Part shown: positions 46,917 through 59,066 of the stretch, in pieces
Layout of the letters: each line of letters starts with the position of its first letter
Numbering within the stretch: position 1 is the first letter of the stretch
NCBI GenBank assembly: GCA_014898425.1
Contig: RCSZ01000002.1
Span: 1,860,001-1,924,000, forward strand
Source of the DNA: Botryotinia globosa
Lineage: Eukaryota > Ascomycota > Leotiomycetes > Helotiales > Sclerotiniaceae
Reading direction: 5' to 3'
Length of the DNA: 64,000 bases
Program-made: the position numbers and the translations under genes
The notes under the pieces: model-generated
Databases searched by the model: none
What the model saw: only the letters and a program-made list of their open reading frames with translations
Told to the model about the DNA's origin: nothing

Positions 46917-46990
46917 TCTCTGCTCTGCTCTGCTCTGCTCTGCTCTGCTCTGCTCTGCTCTGCTCTGCTCTGCTCTGCCCTGCCCTGCTC
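46917..46990. repeat. TCTGC pentamer array
   Basis: About 14 tandem CTCTG/TCTGC units, the last ones changed to CCTGC. A pyrimidine-rich strand that probably lies in the leader or promoter of the MscS gene. Confidence 0.95.
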
Positions 46991-47562
46991 TTAGATCTTT
47001 CATTACCTCAAGCAACGGAATAAAAGAGAAAAAATCGATACGCACGAAACTTCTTTCAATTCTTTTAATAGATTCAACCCAACCGTCATTCTTTCTTCCT
47101 TTCTTCCTTTCAACCTTTTGGACTTTTGTTTCCTTCATTTCATTATTGAAATACGGAGTAGTCGGTTCCAATTCTTCCGTTGGAACTAGGTAGGAGAATA
47201 CTACATATCTATCCACCTCATTGATTATTCTTCCGATTGTTGATCAAACCCCCTCGAACACGCTCGACGCGAGTTATTATTATACGAATGACGGCCATCC
47301 ATTGAATCAATTGATTTCATACATTCGCTTCGCAGACTATCAATTGATTGAGATTTGCTAACATTCTCTCGTGAGATTCACCACTTGCACAATTTGGGCA
47401 AATTATTCTTTTTATTCCTACCTAATTTAGTTTTACATTGGAGACGAGCAACATTCCACAAGGAATCTTATCTCCCCCGCCACTGATTCAATCTCAGATC
47501 TCCAGAAAGATCTGCAATTTTATACTTCCTTTCTCCACACGAAAACCCTACTTTTCGATTAA

Positions 47563-50473
47563 ATGTCACTTCGTTCCCCTCGATCACCAACAGATTTCTC
47601 GCGGCGTGGCTTTCAGCCCATAGACGGCGGCGATATGACCGAAAATATTCCCCTCACACAAGTGAAAACTGGAGCCTCTTCCACAGGCGCACGAAAACCT
47701 GGAGAAGGAATACTGGCAGGAGGCTCGGAAAATGATTCTGGCAAAGAAGATGAGAAGCAAGGAATGTTTAGAAAAGGGTTTGCCGGCAGAAGGAAAGTCC
47801 ATCCCTCGAGAAGAGGAACAAACGGAGAGGAGGTTTCTGTCAATGGCTTGGGCAGATTTTACAACACAATCATAAATTTCTCGGTCGTCACTCGTTACAT
47901 GTTCTACGTTGCGCCAATTGGTATAATATTCGCCGCACCAATCGTTGTTTTCGCTGTCATGTACCCAACGGCAACTATTGGAAAGATGAAATTATACTTG
48001 TTCTTCACTTGGATTGAGATAATCTGGCTTAGTATTTGGGTTTCGAAGCTATGCTCTAAAGCCATACCATACATCTTCATGTTTTTGTGCGGAGTTGTCA
48101 GCACTGGCGTCCGGAAGTACGCAACTATCTTGAGAGCTTTGGAAATTCCATTATCCTTGGTTGGATGGGCTATTACCAGCTTAGTCACTTTCACGGCCTT
48201 GACGACGAAAGAATTGAATAAGCTGCACAAAAATGGCATAGACTATGATGGCACCATGGATCCATGGGTTAACACGATGAAGCGAGTTCTGGTACCTACT
48301 TTGATTTCTACAATCATACTCTTGGTAGAGAAACTTATCGTCCAATTGATCAGTGTCAATTATCACCGACGCTCTTTTGATGGACGTATCAAAGAATCAA
48401 AGCACCTTATCCACTTGCTTGGTCTCCTCTACGAAGCATCCCGAACTCTGTTTCCAATGTACTGTCCCGAATTTGCAGAGGAAGACTACATTATCAGTGA
48501 TAGTATCGAAGCCGTCCTTCAAAAGACGAACAGAAAACTATTGGGACACAACAGATCCGGTTCAAATGCGCCAATGAAGCTTATCGGAGATATTGGCCGT
48601 TTTGGTGACAAAGTTACCTCAGTCTTTGGAAATATTGCTTCTGAGATTACCGGAAAGCAAGTTTTCAACCCCAATTCTTCTCACTCTGTCGTGATTGAAG
48701 CACTTGAGAAAACCAAATCCTCAGAAGCATTGGCGAGACGTTTATGGATGTCTTTCGTCGTTGAAGGGAAGGACTCTTTATCCGCAGAAGATCTTGAGGA
48801 GGTCCTTGGCGCTGGTCGCAAGATGGAAGCCGAGGAAATTTTTGAAGCTTTGGATAACGATGGAAACGGCGATATTTCTCTTGATGAAATGATCATGAAA
48901 GTAGTCGATATTGGCCGCGACCGAAAATCAATCGCAAACAGCATGAGAGACGTTGGACAGGCCATCGGTGTTCTTGATCAGGTCTTACTCATTATCGTTC
49001 TCATTATTGTCATTTTCGCCTACAGTAGGTTTCAAGCTTAAAATTCAACCGCAGGGTCACACTCTAATCATTTGAATAGTTGCTTTCCAAGATACTGGTT
49101 TCCTCGCCACATTGACAACTGCCGGCACAACTCTCTTGTCTCTATCCTTCGTTTTCGCTGCAACAACTCAGGAGTTTCTTGGTTCTTGTATCTTCCTTTT
49201 CGTCAAACATCCATACGATGTCGGTGATCGCGTCGATATCAGTTCTGAATACCTTGTTGTAGAACAAATCTCCTTACTTTTCACCATTTTCAAACGCATC
49301 GACAATATGAAGATGGTGCAGGTACCTAACATTGTCCTTAACAACCTTTGGATTGAAAACATCACTCGTAGCAAGGCAATGAAAGAACAACTCGACATGT
49401 ATATTTCTTTTGATACCACTCTCGAGGATATTGAAATACTACGCACAGAAATGGAAAACTTTGTTCGGCATCCAGATAATGCTCGTGACTTTCAATCAGA
49501 CATTGTATTGGAGGCTGTGGGCATTGGAAACATGGATAAGCTTCAACTCAAGGTCGAAATCAGACATAAATCTAATTGGCATAACGAAACAGTTCGCGCT
49601 GCTCGTCGCTCCAAATTCATGTGTGCTCTTGTTTTGGCCTTACGTAAGATTCCAATCAACGCTCCTGGAGGCGGTGGAGATGCTCTCGGTGGACCTGCAA
49701 ACCCCAACTACTCTGTCTCTGTAACAGATGAGTGGGCCGCCGAAGCACGGGATAAGTCTTCAACCACCAAAGATTCAAAGCGCCTCATACCCACGAAACC
49801 TCTGAAAAATACAAATCCAGATCTTGGTCCAATAGATACAGAGGAGGAGGCCGCAGAACATTTGAATGCAAGACGCCCTGGTTTAGACTTTGCACATAGT
49901 AACAGTTACAACGACAACGATGATCTGTCGACCTTGGGAGAAAATAATTTCGACCACCACTACGGCAATTCAAGGACATCTCTGATGAAGAGAGCAAGCA
50001 CCCGAGGTAGACGAAAGCGTGGAGAGCATTTGCCACCGAATGCATTCCGGTCATCTCCTGGCTTTAGCGTTACAATAGACGAGCCTTCCGGATCAGGAAC
50101 CTATGGAAATTCTTTCATGAATGAAGGTGCTTCAGGTTCCACTGAGTACAACTCTTCATATGGTAGTGGAAGTGGTTATCAAAATTATGCACCATTCCCT
50201 GCAAATCCATCTGGCCAACTCGGACGTAACGCATCCGTTGCTTCGAATAGAAGCCAAATTGGACCTGATGGGGCTGGTATACCATCTTCGACATCACTAT
50301 ACCCATCATATTCAGCAGGACAACAATTTGCCGGTGTAGCTTCTAACTCGACTGCTAGCAACACATCGCAAGCTGCTCCTGGTCGAACTGTAGTCGGTAA
50401 CGCACCAGCGAGCCGAGCGAGAAGTGGAACTACAGGTGGTAGTCGACCGAATGTTGAAGATGAAGAAAAGTAG
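47563..50473 (+). CDS. EF-hand mechanosensitive ion channel, MscS family (951 aa)
   Basis: Exons 47563-49024 and 49080-50473 (55-nt intron, GTAGGT donor, GAATAG acceptor). Residues 1-100 are polar and cytoplasmic. Four hydrophobic segments follow between about residues 110 and 280 (YMFYVAPIGIIFAAPIVVF; LYLFFTWIEIIWLSIWVSKL; SLVGWAITSLVTF; VLVPTLISTIILLVEK). A soluble stretch contains a canonical EF-hand loop DNDGNGDISLDE (residues 431-442, all calcium ligands present). Two more segments follow (about 473-525), the last being the pore helix with FVFAATTQEFLGSCIFLF, then the MscS beta domain (HPYDVGDRVDI; VQVPNIVLNNLWIENITRS). The C-terminal 250 residues are disordered, Ser/Asn/Gly-rich. This matches fungal Msy1/Msy2-type channels, which sit in ER or cortical membranes and control calcium under hypo-osmotic shock. 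Start: first ATG. Confidence 0.93.
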
Positions 50474-51655
50474 AGGCAGAGGACGATATAGCAGAATACA
50501 AACTGGATGGGCTAGATTTCTTTTTATTACAGGGTCGGGAGTCAAACATACTATACCCGAATATTTTTGCTTGTAATTGATGCATGGATTGGCAAAATAA
50601 TAACGAATTTGTATTATATATTTGCTGGATAATGTGCTCGCTTTATTGGCTTTTACATTTTCTTTAGACGGATGAGGTTGTGTCAGATTAGCACTATAGA
50701 TTGGCAGGTGAGGAGAATTTATGAATGGAATGGGCAATTCAAGCAATTTTATACAATTACTTAAACACTCAGCCTTGAAAGTCTTTGCAAATTGAGATAT
50801 GACATCTACAGAGGTTGACGGCATAAGTATTGTAAAACACACCAAAAAGCGACCAAACTTTTCCCTATTTTTATAATTTTGATTAATTATATTATTATAT
50901 TAATTGAAAATTTATATGATGAACTTTAGGTGGTGAAAGTATTATAAATTTATTCTAATCTTAACAAAATCACTCAAATTTATCAAATTTCATATTTTTC
51001 TTTTTGGAAATATTATTCTAAATAGATTTAGAATTTATTGAAAGTTTTAAAAGTTTTAAAAGCTTTAAAATTATAAAAATTGAAAAAAGAAATAAAAAGC
51101 TTCAAATTTCGAAAATTTGGGGGGATTAGTTGAATATTTAGTAAAATTGCTAAAAGCGACATTAGAATTTTGTAAAACAGCAACTTTTATTAAAAGTGGG
51201 GCTTACACGACTTACGCCTTCAACCTCCGTAGAATTGACAAGCAGATCGTCGAAAATGCCGCCTTAAATGCTCCTAGATCTCGTTCCATGATGCAGTGAA
51301 ACCTTGAAAGATGATGAGACAAACGTCGTGTGTGAGTCATGTGATATGTCATCAGGAATTTTCTGGTCCAGGCTAGCGTCTCAGCTTTATCTCCGAGGAT
51401 CAACTCACCGAACATATCCGCTTTCTAAAACGAGACGTTCTGCTGTTGCAATTCAAAGATAAATCACGTTTCATCAATTGAAATTCCGCGTCAAGCGTGC
51501 ATCTACTGATTACATTCACGGATTATCTTGGCCCAAGGAATCACGTGCGACTTTTGGACAATTGTTTTGTGTGGGAACACGGTGCAGGTGTACTTTGTGG
51601 ATTGGTAGGCCTGAAAGGTTGGTAAAGTAAGAGCTGGGATAACTAGATTGAAGGT
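50474..51655. other. intergenic with an AT-rich island
   Basis: 3' flank of the MscS gene, then a strongly AT-rich island (separate entry), then the upstream region of the BTB gene. No gene is recognised. Confidence 0.6.
50868..51115. other. AT-rich island of about 250 bp
   Basis: By eye more than four fifths A/T, clearly unlike its flanks. It includes TATATTATTATATTAATTG and repeated AAAGTTTTAAAA units near 51042-51065. No coding potential. Sharp edges and loss of G/C could reflect a mutated repeat relic or a scaffold/replication-type AT element; the sequence does not decide. Confidence 0.6.
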
Positions 51656-53438
51656 ATGGATCAGAGAGCCACGATGGCGCAAGGCGTCGCGGAGATGAAT
51701 CTTGCGAGGGGTACACCGCCGGGTGCTTCAGGTCCATCGGGCGCCTCAAGAATGGCAGACCCTCCTGGAATACTGAGGAATCCAGAGGCAAGAGACTGGA
51801 ATACGGATATTCCGAACCACTTACCCCATGAAAAGGTCTTCCCAATTCAAATCGGGACGGAACTTTTTCGCTTGAGTGGTGCTAGTTTGAGTTCTGATGG
51901 TATGTATTCTTCCTTCTTTCTTGCTGAGAATAAGACTCTCGACGGATAAGAAATTTTAGAATGAGAACACCAGTTAAGAAACCTAGAGCACCCTCATACT
52001 TTTCCCAATATTTTCAATGTCAATTGAGACAAGCGGAAGAGAAAGGAGAAGATCCAAATACAGCTATCAGGACCCTTTATATCGATCGAGATCCCATCAC
52101 GTTCAAAGATATATCACTTCACTTGCAAGGATATCATGTTGCACCAAGGAATGCCAGCCATTTTGTTAAATTGTTTGCCGATGCTCAATTCTACTCATGT
52201 TTGTCTTTCCCTCTCCATTGCTTGGTGATTTGTGTTGACAGCAGACAGTACCAAGGTTGATCTCTCAGCTATACGAAGAAACTATCTTCATGACAGTCGG
52301 AGATCGAGAATTCCAGATTCCTCGCGAGTTGTTTTCTGATCCCGGAAACAGTCCAAACTACTTCTCCCTAAGCTTCACCATCTTCTTCAGCTCCCCTACC
52401 GAGGTATTTCCCGGTCTAAGTAGGGAAGGTCTTCTTCGACCACCATCTATCCTCCCCCCATCAGTACCCAACCGCTCTTCAAAGACATTTTCCGAACTTC
52501 TTCATCTTCTCCGTGGTTACCCACTCGAAATCCGTAGCCCAGAACATCGTGCTGAACTCTTACGAGATTGTCGATATTTCCATCTTAAAGGTCTTGAACA
52601 AAAATTGATTCCTCATTCCATTTCTTATAATCTACTACGCAAACAATCAGAGATCACAATTCGACTCGCAGATATCAGACAATCTGGCCTCTCTATCTTG
52701 ACGAATATCTCCCCATCTCCTGCTCCCTCTCCCGAGCCCCTCACCTCTCCGAACCCATCCCCAACATCATCTGTAGGTTACGTGCACTACCAACGTCCTT
52801 TTGCCGATTCATCGCCCTCCGAGCTCATCCTCGAAATAGGTGATTCGGCTGCACTGCTTCACTGGGATACTATGCGCTTGGAGTTTTTTGGAGAAACAAA
52901 AATACGGATGGGTAGATTGTTGGAGGTTGTTGCTACGAAACTTAATTTGCCAGTTAAACAACCCTTGGGATTATTGATGAAAAATGGTGGCGCGAGCAGC
53001 GAGCCAGCTAGTCCGGGCAAGAGTGGACTGAGTGAGGAGATGGTTAGGGTGGTTGTTGGAGAAGACTGTGGGGTGCTGTGTGATGGTAAGGTGGTTGATT
53101 TGAATGGGGCTATAGATGAGAATTCTAGTGTCGGTGGTCAAGGAAGTAGCAAAAAGAGGAGAATGGAGGATGGGATTGCGCTTCCAGCAAGTATCAATGT
53201 AGGTCCAGGAGCAATGAAAGATGAAAGCTGGATTGTGAAGTCGGGGCAGTGGAGACTGAGGGTTCAAAATCATAGGAGTACTGGGCAAGGAGCGAGGATG
53301 GGAGTGGGGATAGGAGTGGGAGGACAGGCTCTAGTCAATGGGAAGGCGGAGTGGGAATGTGTGTTGGTCGCTGTGAGATTGGATGCTGTTAGTGGGGAAA
53401 GGGGGAGAAATCTGAGTCGAGGGTTTCTGGGTCAGTGA
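51656..53438 (+). CDS. BTB/POZ (K-channel tetramerisation-like) domain protein (547 aa)
   Basis: Exons 51656-51899, 51989-52198 and 52249-53438. The second exon starts at 51989 because only that acceptor continues SLSSD with APSYFSQYF, the conserved BTB reading. The third starts at 52249 to give FYSLPRLISQLYEE. The first BTB/T1-like unit covers about residues 60-160 (KVFPIQIGTELFRLSGASLS, then TLYIDRDPITFKDISLHLQG, then FADAQFY). A second unit begins at about 166 (IFMTVGDREFQIPRELFSD) and ends in LLRGYPLEIRSPEHRAELL, so the protein has a tandem BTB arrangement. The rest is a fungal-specific region with a Pro/Ser linker (PSPAPSPEP) and a positively charged C-terminal part. BTB domains mediate oligomerisation and often cullin-3 binding. 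The specific role is unknown. Confidence 0.88.
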
Positions 53439-55893
53439 AGCGTGTGGCGGGGTGTGATTTGGAGAGTGGAGGGAATAGGAAGAATGGGGAGAGAAGAGAT
53501 CTTGAAATTGAGGAATGGCAATTTTGGGTTTGGGGCTGGTGCATAGGATAAAGAGAGAATTAAGGTGGCTGTAAATTGTCTTGTACAATGCTGTGAAAGT
53601 AAATCCGGTATAGTTGTGGTACTGCATTCGTTTTCTCTACCGTCTTCGAGGATGAATGGATATCTGATCTGACTGCGAAATGCATCGCCAGATTTGTGTA
53701 TTGGAGCATTTGGTGAACGAGTCTTATAAAAATGGCATGTGAATGTCATGTTCGAATGGCATCTTATTAGTGATTGAGGAACCTTAGTAGTTGGGTTAGA
53801 ATTCTGGTATTGGAAGTCTGTTTCTTTTTGAGTTTGTTGTCTCAGTTGTAACTTATGTATGTGTGTGGTATTTTCTTGATGGAGGAAGGGAGGTTCTTGG
53901 GGTGGCTTTTGTGTGCCGAGGGGATGGTATTTGGAATGTGGAGTGGTAGGTCTAAGGGGCGGTGTTGTAGTTATGGGAGATGAGATGGATGTGGATGGGA
54001 GGGTTATAAATGGGAGGGATATGCATAGGAGAGATGTAAATAGGATGAATGTGGATAAGATGGATGTGAATGGGACGGATATGCATGTGAGGAATACAAG
54101 CCGAGAATCTAGGAGCCAGTCAAATAAGTCAAGAAGAACGGTGATCAGTCTAGACGGAGTATTGAAGCTCAAGAGAGAGTGTGTGCGAGGGGATGGCATC
54201 AACAGACTTTCGTTGTTGGAGGGATTAACCAGGTATTGTGGTGGATTCTGTAGGATGCAACATGTCAAATGTACGGGTGAGGTACGGGTAAAGGGGAATT
54301 GAGCTCTTGGGTGAACATCGCAATCAGCTGAAGAGTAGAATGACTCGGTTCGAGAATCTACAAAATGACTGTCCCGTGAATAATCTGTTCCCGAATGGAA
54401 GTGAGCGTGCGAATCCCGATTCTGTGATGATGGCTATTGGGGCTGTGATTTGCGGTGTGAGATGGGTCAATAGTAATGTTGACAGTATCAGAGTTGAATT
54501 TGCCGGCTGAGAAAATTCTCGGATAAAGTTGCTTCGCGGATCATGTGCTACGGGAAGTTGGATCATCACACGTAGCCGAAATATTATATATTAATCAAGG
54601 AAACCCCGGGATTGTGAATAGTTTTTTCCCTTTTGTTTTTGTCTTTCTTTTGCAACCGGGCTTATCGAAGCGTTCTGTTGTATATCATGTGATAAGGACC
54701 AAAGAAAAATCAGTCTGTCGGGACATAGACGTTCTTTATATCATTCTCATGTCCGTGGGCAATCAAGCACTTGCTTTGCGAGATGGCATATAATATCCTG
54801 ATTAACATCGGTAACCGACCTACCAGTACCGAGTATCAGTTGACTATCGCTCGGCACATTGTTATGTCGGGGCAATTCAAAGTCATAGATGTCAATTAAC
54901 AGCCATTGAAACTTTGAAAGGAGAGCTACCCCCGCAATCGAGATTGAATTTAAGATCTCATTATCGGAGGCTGGCTCTTTCCTTGCGTGTGCTAGTCGAC
55001 GATGGGGTTGTCTAGTGTCAAGCCACGAATAGCTCGGTGCTCAGACAAGTCTCGTATACAAGAGGGATAAAAGCGAGTTACGAGAACAAACGAGAGAACA
55101 ACTTGGAGGCATTCCGAATGCTCGAGCACTGGGAAATGGATTATAGTTGTTGTTAGACTGGACGGACTTGATTTTCTTGGCGCACGGGTGATGGCTAAAA
55201 CACAAGACCGCATTTACTATCTACTCGTGCAAAGTAAAATCGATAGAAACTCAAAAAAGAAGTATTTTTTTATCAATCATGACGGCATGCTTCGATATCA
55301 ATTTGCGGGTAATGCAGAGATTGGTAGCAAATGCAGTAATAAAGACATCGAGATTCGAGAAGCATTCAAGGTTTCTGACACCCCGCACACGCACTTTAAA
55401 ACATATAAAAAAGTAACCGAGGTGTCTGATGTGCAAGCGGGACACGTGACTAGCGTTGGAGCACTTCATCCAATGCCACCCAATCACATCCGATACATCA
55501 TCCATCTGAACCAAAGAACGAAATATGCCATTCGATTGACTTAGACCCGTCATGCAGATAAGACTACTGCACGCCCAGACACTGTGATAGGTAGTCTCGG
55601 CATAGCACTTAGGGAACTTGGAAGCCGCAAAACGATGCACCATAATACCGTCATTACTCGTAGATGCTGAACATGATGGCTCCTTTGCCTAGATTTGAGT
55701 AGCCTCTAACTTCCCTCCAAAAGGTAGACAGTAGTAGTCGAATTCTAAATACAGGTAAACATCATCCTTACTGTCGAACTCATTTTCTTATAAGATGGCC
55801 TTTCCTTTCCAAGATTTGCGATTTGTCTACTGTTCTCTCCTCTCATCCTCTCCGTTTGTATCACCATCTCCTTGATTCCTTCTTTATTTCAAC
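53439..55893. other. intergenic with degenerate minisatellite; unsupported ORFs
   Basis: 2.45 kb between the BTB and esterase genes. A degenerate repeat occupies about 53965-54095. A 278-codon minus-strand frame (54268-53432) overlaps the end of the BTB gene and depends on that repeat; it looks unlike a conserved protein. A 117-codon + frame at 55191-55544 has some protein character but no recognised family. Neither is called as a gene. Confidence 0.5.
53965..54095. repeat. degenerate ATGTGGATGGGA-type minisatellite
   Basis: About nine units of 12-18 nt such as GATGTGGATGGGAGG, GATATGCATAGGAG, GATGTAAATAGGAT and GATGTGAATGGGACG. The unit length is often a multiple of three, keeping a frame open on both strands. 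Confidence 0.7.
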
Positions 55894-57710
55894 ATGAAGC
55901 TTTCAATATCATCGATCTCTGCGATTGCAATATCTGCAAATGCCTCCGCTCTTTTGGAGAGCCGTCAATCGAATTGGACCGTGGGACAAACTGTTCAGAC
56001 AAGCAGTGGACCAGCCAACGGTCATCCTGGTCTGAATAACTCCCAAGTTTCCGAGTACCTAGGTATTCCGTTTGCAAAACCACCTGTCGGGGACTTGAGA
56101 TTTGCTGCGCCAGTTGCATACGATGGTACTGCGATTATCAATGGCACCAATTTTGTAAGTAAAACTCCCTAAAGGCTTTTGACAGTTGCTAATACAACGA
56201 CAGGGCTACACATGTCCCGCCCAAACTACCACTTATAATGCTACCGTCATCGCGCAATCAGATGTTACTTCAACAGGATTGGGAATAGTGAGCCTACTTG
56301 GAGACTTGACCGCACAAAGCGAGGATTGCCTGACCTTGAACGTGTGGACGAAACCACAAACTGGCGATGTGAAGAAAGCTGTATTAATGTGGATTTATGG
56401 AGGAGCTTTTAGTAGTGGAACTTCTGCTACTCCAGCATACAATGGACAGTACATTGTGGAACAAGAAGATGTGATTGTGGTGACCTTCAAGTAAGCCTCA
56501 AGCTTCTCGCACTCTTGAATTATACTGATTGAGAACTAGTTACCGGTTGAATATTTTTGGGTTTTCTGGAAGCCCTGACAGTCCTGCGAATGTCGGACTG
56601 CTAGATCAAAGGTTAGCCGTCGAGTGGGTTCGTGATAACATTGAAAATTTTGGTGGTGATGCATCCCGTATCACTCTCTTCGGACAAAGTGCCGGTTCAG
56701 CATCGGTGGATTTCTACAACTATGCTTGGGCGCAAGACCCCATTGTTGCTGGTTTCATTCAAGAGTCTGGTACAGCACAGAGTTGGGGTTTGCCAAGTAC
56801 AGCTGAATCTGTCGCCACAGCCTGGTATAATGTGAGCGAAGCTTTGGGGTGTGGCGGTGCATCCGCCGGTAATGTTACTAGTTGTATGCGTACCAAAAAT
56901 ACAACAGAGATTCTCAGCGGCATATCTGCCACCACCGATTTCCCTGGATCTCTTGGTATATTGGGAAGCTTCCTGCCTACCGTCGATGAGATCGTCGTGT
57001 TCTCCAACTACACTGAACGCTCCTTAGCCGGCAACTTCACGAGCAAGCCGCTATTAATTGGAAGCAATGATGACGAAGCCGTTCTATTCGTCACCACAAA
57101 TGCGCTTCAAGGAATCAGCACCTCCGATGCAGCTGCGCAACTTATCAATTTAATCGGGTTCACTTGCCCAAGTGGTTACCGCGCAAATTACTCAACCCGA
57201 GCCAATGTTAACACCTGGCGTTATCGCTACTTTGGCTCCTTTCCCAACACGATGATTGTTCCCAATGCTGGTGCATGGCATGCTGCTGAAATACCCCTTC
57301 TTTTCGATACAAACCTCGCCAATCCTCCTGAGACAACCGAACAGATAGCAATCGGAAAATACATGCGTGGCGCATGGGCTGCGTTCGCCAAGAATCCTGA
57401 AAATGGCTTGACGAACTACGGATGGCCAAAATATGACGCCGCAGAGGATACGCTCATTAGATTAGCATACGATAATCAGACTAGCACAAACGCTGCAAGC
57501 CCGGCGTTATACGATGCGAATTGCCCTACAACCCCCGTTTTTAGTATGAGCGTGGATAACGCAACCTCAACCTCGACTGGGAATTCGACAAGCAGTTCGA
57601 GCTTAGGATCCGCATCCTCAGCTGTATCAACTTCCGATGGAATAAGTTTGGAATCTGGGTTTGTAGGCCTGTTGTTGGCAGGGCTAATAGGATCGCATTT
57701 CTTATTGTAA
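55894..57710 (+). CDS. secreted type-B carboxylesterase/lipase, probably GPI-anchored (572 aa)
   Basis: Exons 55894-56154, 56204-56490 and 56540-57710 keep phase. An N-terminal signal peptide (MKLSISSISAIAISANASA) is followed by the family start region YLGIPFAKPPVGDLRFAAP. Then come SEDCLTLNVWTKP (type-B signature) and the oxyanion region IYGGAFSSGT. The triad is Ser233 (FGQSAGSAS), Glu362 (GSNDDEAVLF) and His430 (AWHAAEIPLLF). The C-terminus is Ser/Thr-rich and ends in a hydrophobic tail (FVGLLLAGLIGSHFLL), typical of GPI attachment. Many N-glycosylation sequons (NWT, NNS, NGT, NVS, NTT, NYS) fit an extracellular or cell-wall enzyme. It hydrolyses carboxylic esters; the natural substrate is unknown. 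Fungal homologues act in lipid use, wall remodelling or host surface contact. Confidence 0.93.
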
Positions 57711-58015
57711 GTTCCACCGAAGGCGTTTAGGTTGTAATCTTCAAGCTAACTCTACGTAGGAAGGAGATAAGAGCAAGTTTAATCTTTCTTTAAATCACGC
57801 TTAGATTGTATAGCAAATGTACACATGAGATTCGGTTTCCAAGATCCATCATGATGCCAAAGGCATTTGTCCCAACGCTTGATCCATCTCGCAAAGCCAA
57901 AGTATGCTTAAGGAAAACTAAAAGCCAGGCTCATAAGAACACAAAGTCCCAATATTAATCAAACTTCCTCCGCCCTCTTACCTTATGATCCGAATGTTGA
58001 GCCGTAGACCTGGGG
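57711..58015. other. intergenic between convergent genes
   Basis: Short 3'-to-3' spacer between the esterase gene (+) and the hypothetical gene (-). No further gene. Confidence 0.6.
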
Positions 58016-58873
58016 CTATCTTATAGGTTGATAGGGTTGAAAGTTGGATGGACTAAAAGATCGTACGCTACCCTTGGTGCGAGGTGCTCTGCAATGCTCG
58101 AGGTCAGATTCGAATCGACGGCGAGGTCTTGTACTGCTGTGGCTGCGAGGTATTTCGGATGCGCCTCGGGCACGCATGGGTTGACTGTGAACTTTTCCAC
58201 TCTTATTCCTGCGAGCTTCTCTGGACTGTCTCTCTTCGAGCGTGGATCTGTGAGAATTATGACTACTATGGAGGCTGCTGGGTTGTGACCGCCGTTCTCC
58301 GAGGTACGTCGAGGGACGTTTGTCTGCGGATACGGAGGTTGGCGTTGAAAGGGGATTGGAAGCCGGGTAGTTAGCTGGGCCGTACATCGGGTAATTTTCC
58401 GGGTCTATACTTGAGGCGTAGGCCGATTCGTAAGCTTGGCCAGAATCGATCTTCGATTGTTGTTCCGAAACAAATGCTCCAATTCTATCATGTGCTCTCA
58501 CCATAGTCTCCTGGTTCACCGTCATGTGTTCGCCTAGCGCTCTCTCAAATTTGTTCATGTATGAAAACTCGTTTTTGGCAATATTGTAGATTCGCAATTC
58601 ATCGTAGTCTTGGCTGTCAAATCTCGTTCTGGCTTGTCTGATTACTTCCATTGCTTCCGCTCTTCTCCGTGGGGTTCTATTCTCATCTCCTACCATTATC
58701 CAGTGTCGACGCAACATAGCCGTGATGTACAATATTCGCGAATCACCCTTATTCAATTTTTCCTCGTACTCTTTGTTGCACGCTGGGCACCATCTCGAGA
58801 GTACCGCCCACCTCCCAATCTTTATTCCATTCTCGCCCCTCGGAATGAAAGCTGGAACCCTTGTTGTTTTCAT
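58016..58873 (-). CDS. hypothetical protein with WCPAC motif (285 aa from internal ATG; probably longer)
   Basis: The frame from 58873 down to 58016 encodes a folded N-terminal half (WAVLSRWCPACNKEYEEKL; LRRHWIMVGDEN; a helical segment RAEAMEVIRQARTRFDSQDY) and a disordered, Arg/Ser-rich C-terminal half (HSSHNSHRSTLEERQSRE). The C-P-A-C pair suggests a small metal-binding site. No family is recognised. An in-frame TGA precedes the ATG by 30 nt, yet the adjacent upstream sequence, in another frame, is also protein-like (separate entry), so the true start is probably further upstream, joined by an intron or by a base-call error. Codon usage looks normal. Confidence refers to the gene being real, not to this start. 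Confidence 0.55.
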   Translation of the reverse strand: MKTTRVPAFIPRGENGIKIGRWAVLSRWCPACNKEYEEKLNKGDSRILYITAMLRRHWIMVGDENRTPRRRAEAMEVIRQARTRFDSQDYDELRIYNIAKNEFSYMNKFERALGEHMTVNQETMVRAHDRIGAFVSEQQSKIDSGQAYESAYASSIDPENYPMYGPANYPASNPLSTPTSVSADKRPSTYLGERRSQPSSLHSSHNSHRSTLEERQSREARRNKSGKVHSQPMRARGASEIPRSHSSTRPRRRFESDLEHCRAPRTKGSVRSFSPSNFQPYQPIR

Positions 58874-59066
58874 CTCTACTGAGTTCCGTTGGCGTCTTGT
58901 TCACATCCCTGTCTTTGGAGAGCATGCATAGGGGTACGATGGGTAAGTCCGGGTCGAAACCGTGGTTGAAGCGAGCGGCGACGATGGCTTCAGCGGGATC
59001 TGGGAGTTGCGCGTGACGGAGGCAGTTACCTTCGAGGTGGTTGAGATTTATGTCTATCGAGGTTTG
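58774..59066 (-). other. probable missing 5' coding part of the 58.0-kb gene
   Basis: On the minus strand, in a frame different from the 285-aa ORF, the sequence is open from about 59066 to about 58774 and reads like protein: NHLEGNCLRHAQLPDPAEAI, then VAARFNHGFDPDLPIVPLC. It has no stop until well inside the 285-aa ORF. This looks like an upstream exon or the other side of a frameshift; no clean GT-AG pair was found. Confidence 0.45.

Larger units (their letters stand above)
44680..47562. other. repeat-bearing upstream region of the MscS gene
   Basis: 2.9 kb holding the promoters of the divergently transcribed YggS-type (-) and MscS (+) genes. No gene is recognised. Four minisatellites crowd 46.5-47.0 kb, 0.6-1.1 kb before the MscS start. 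Three have separate entries; the fourth is CATTCTTGAC x3 at about 46610-46639. Confidence 0.6.

Noticed and set aside
46501..46990. CRISPR-like array
   Set aside because: Repeats are directly tandem without spacers, and the genome is eukaryotic.
55191..55544. 117-codon + frame, possible orphan gene
   Set aside because: Some protein character but no recognisable family, no splice structure, and a 130-codon minus-strand frame overlaps; insufficient support.
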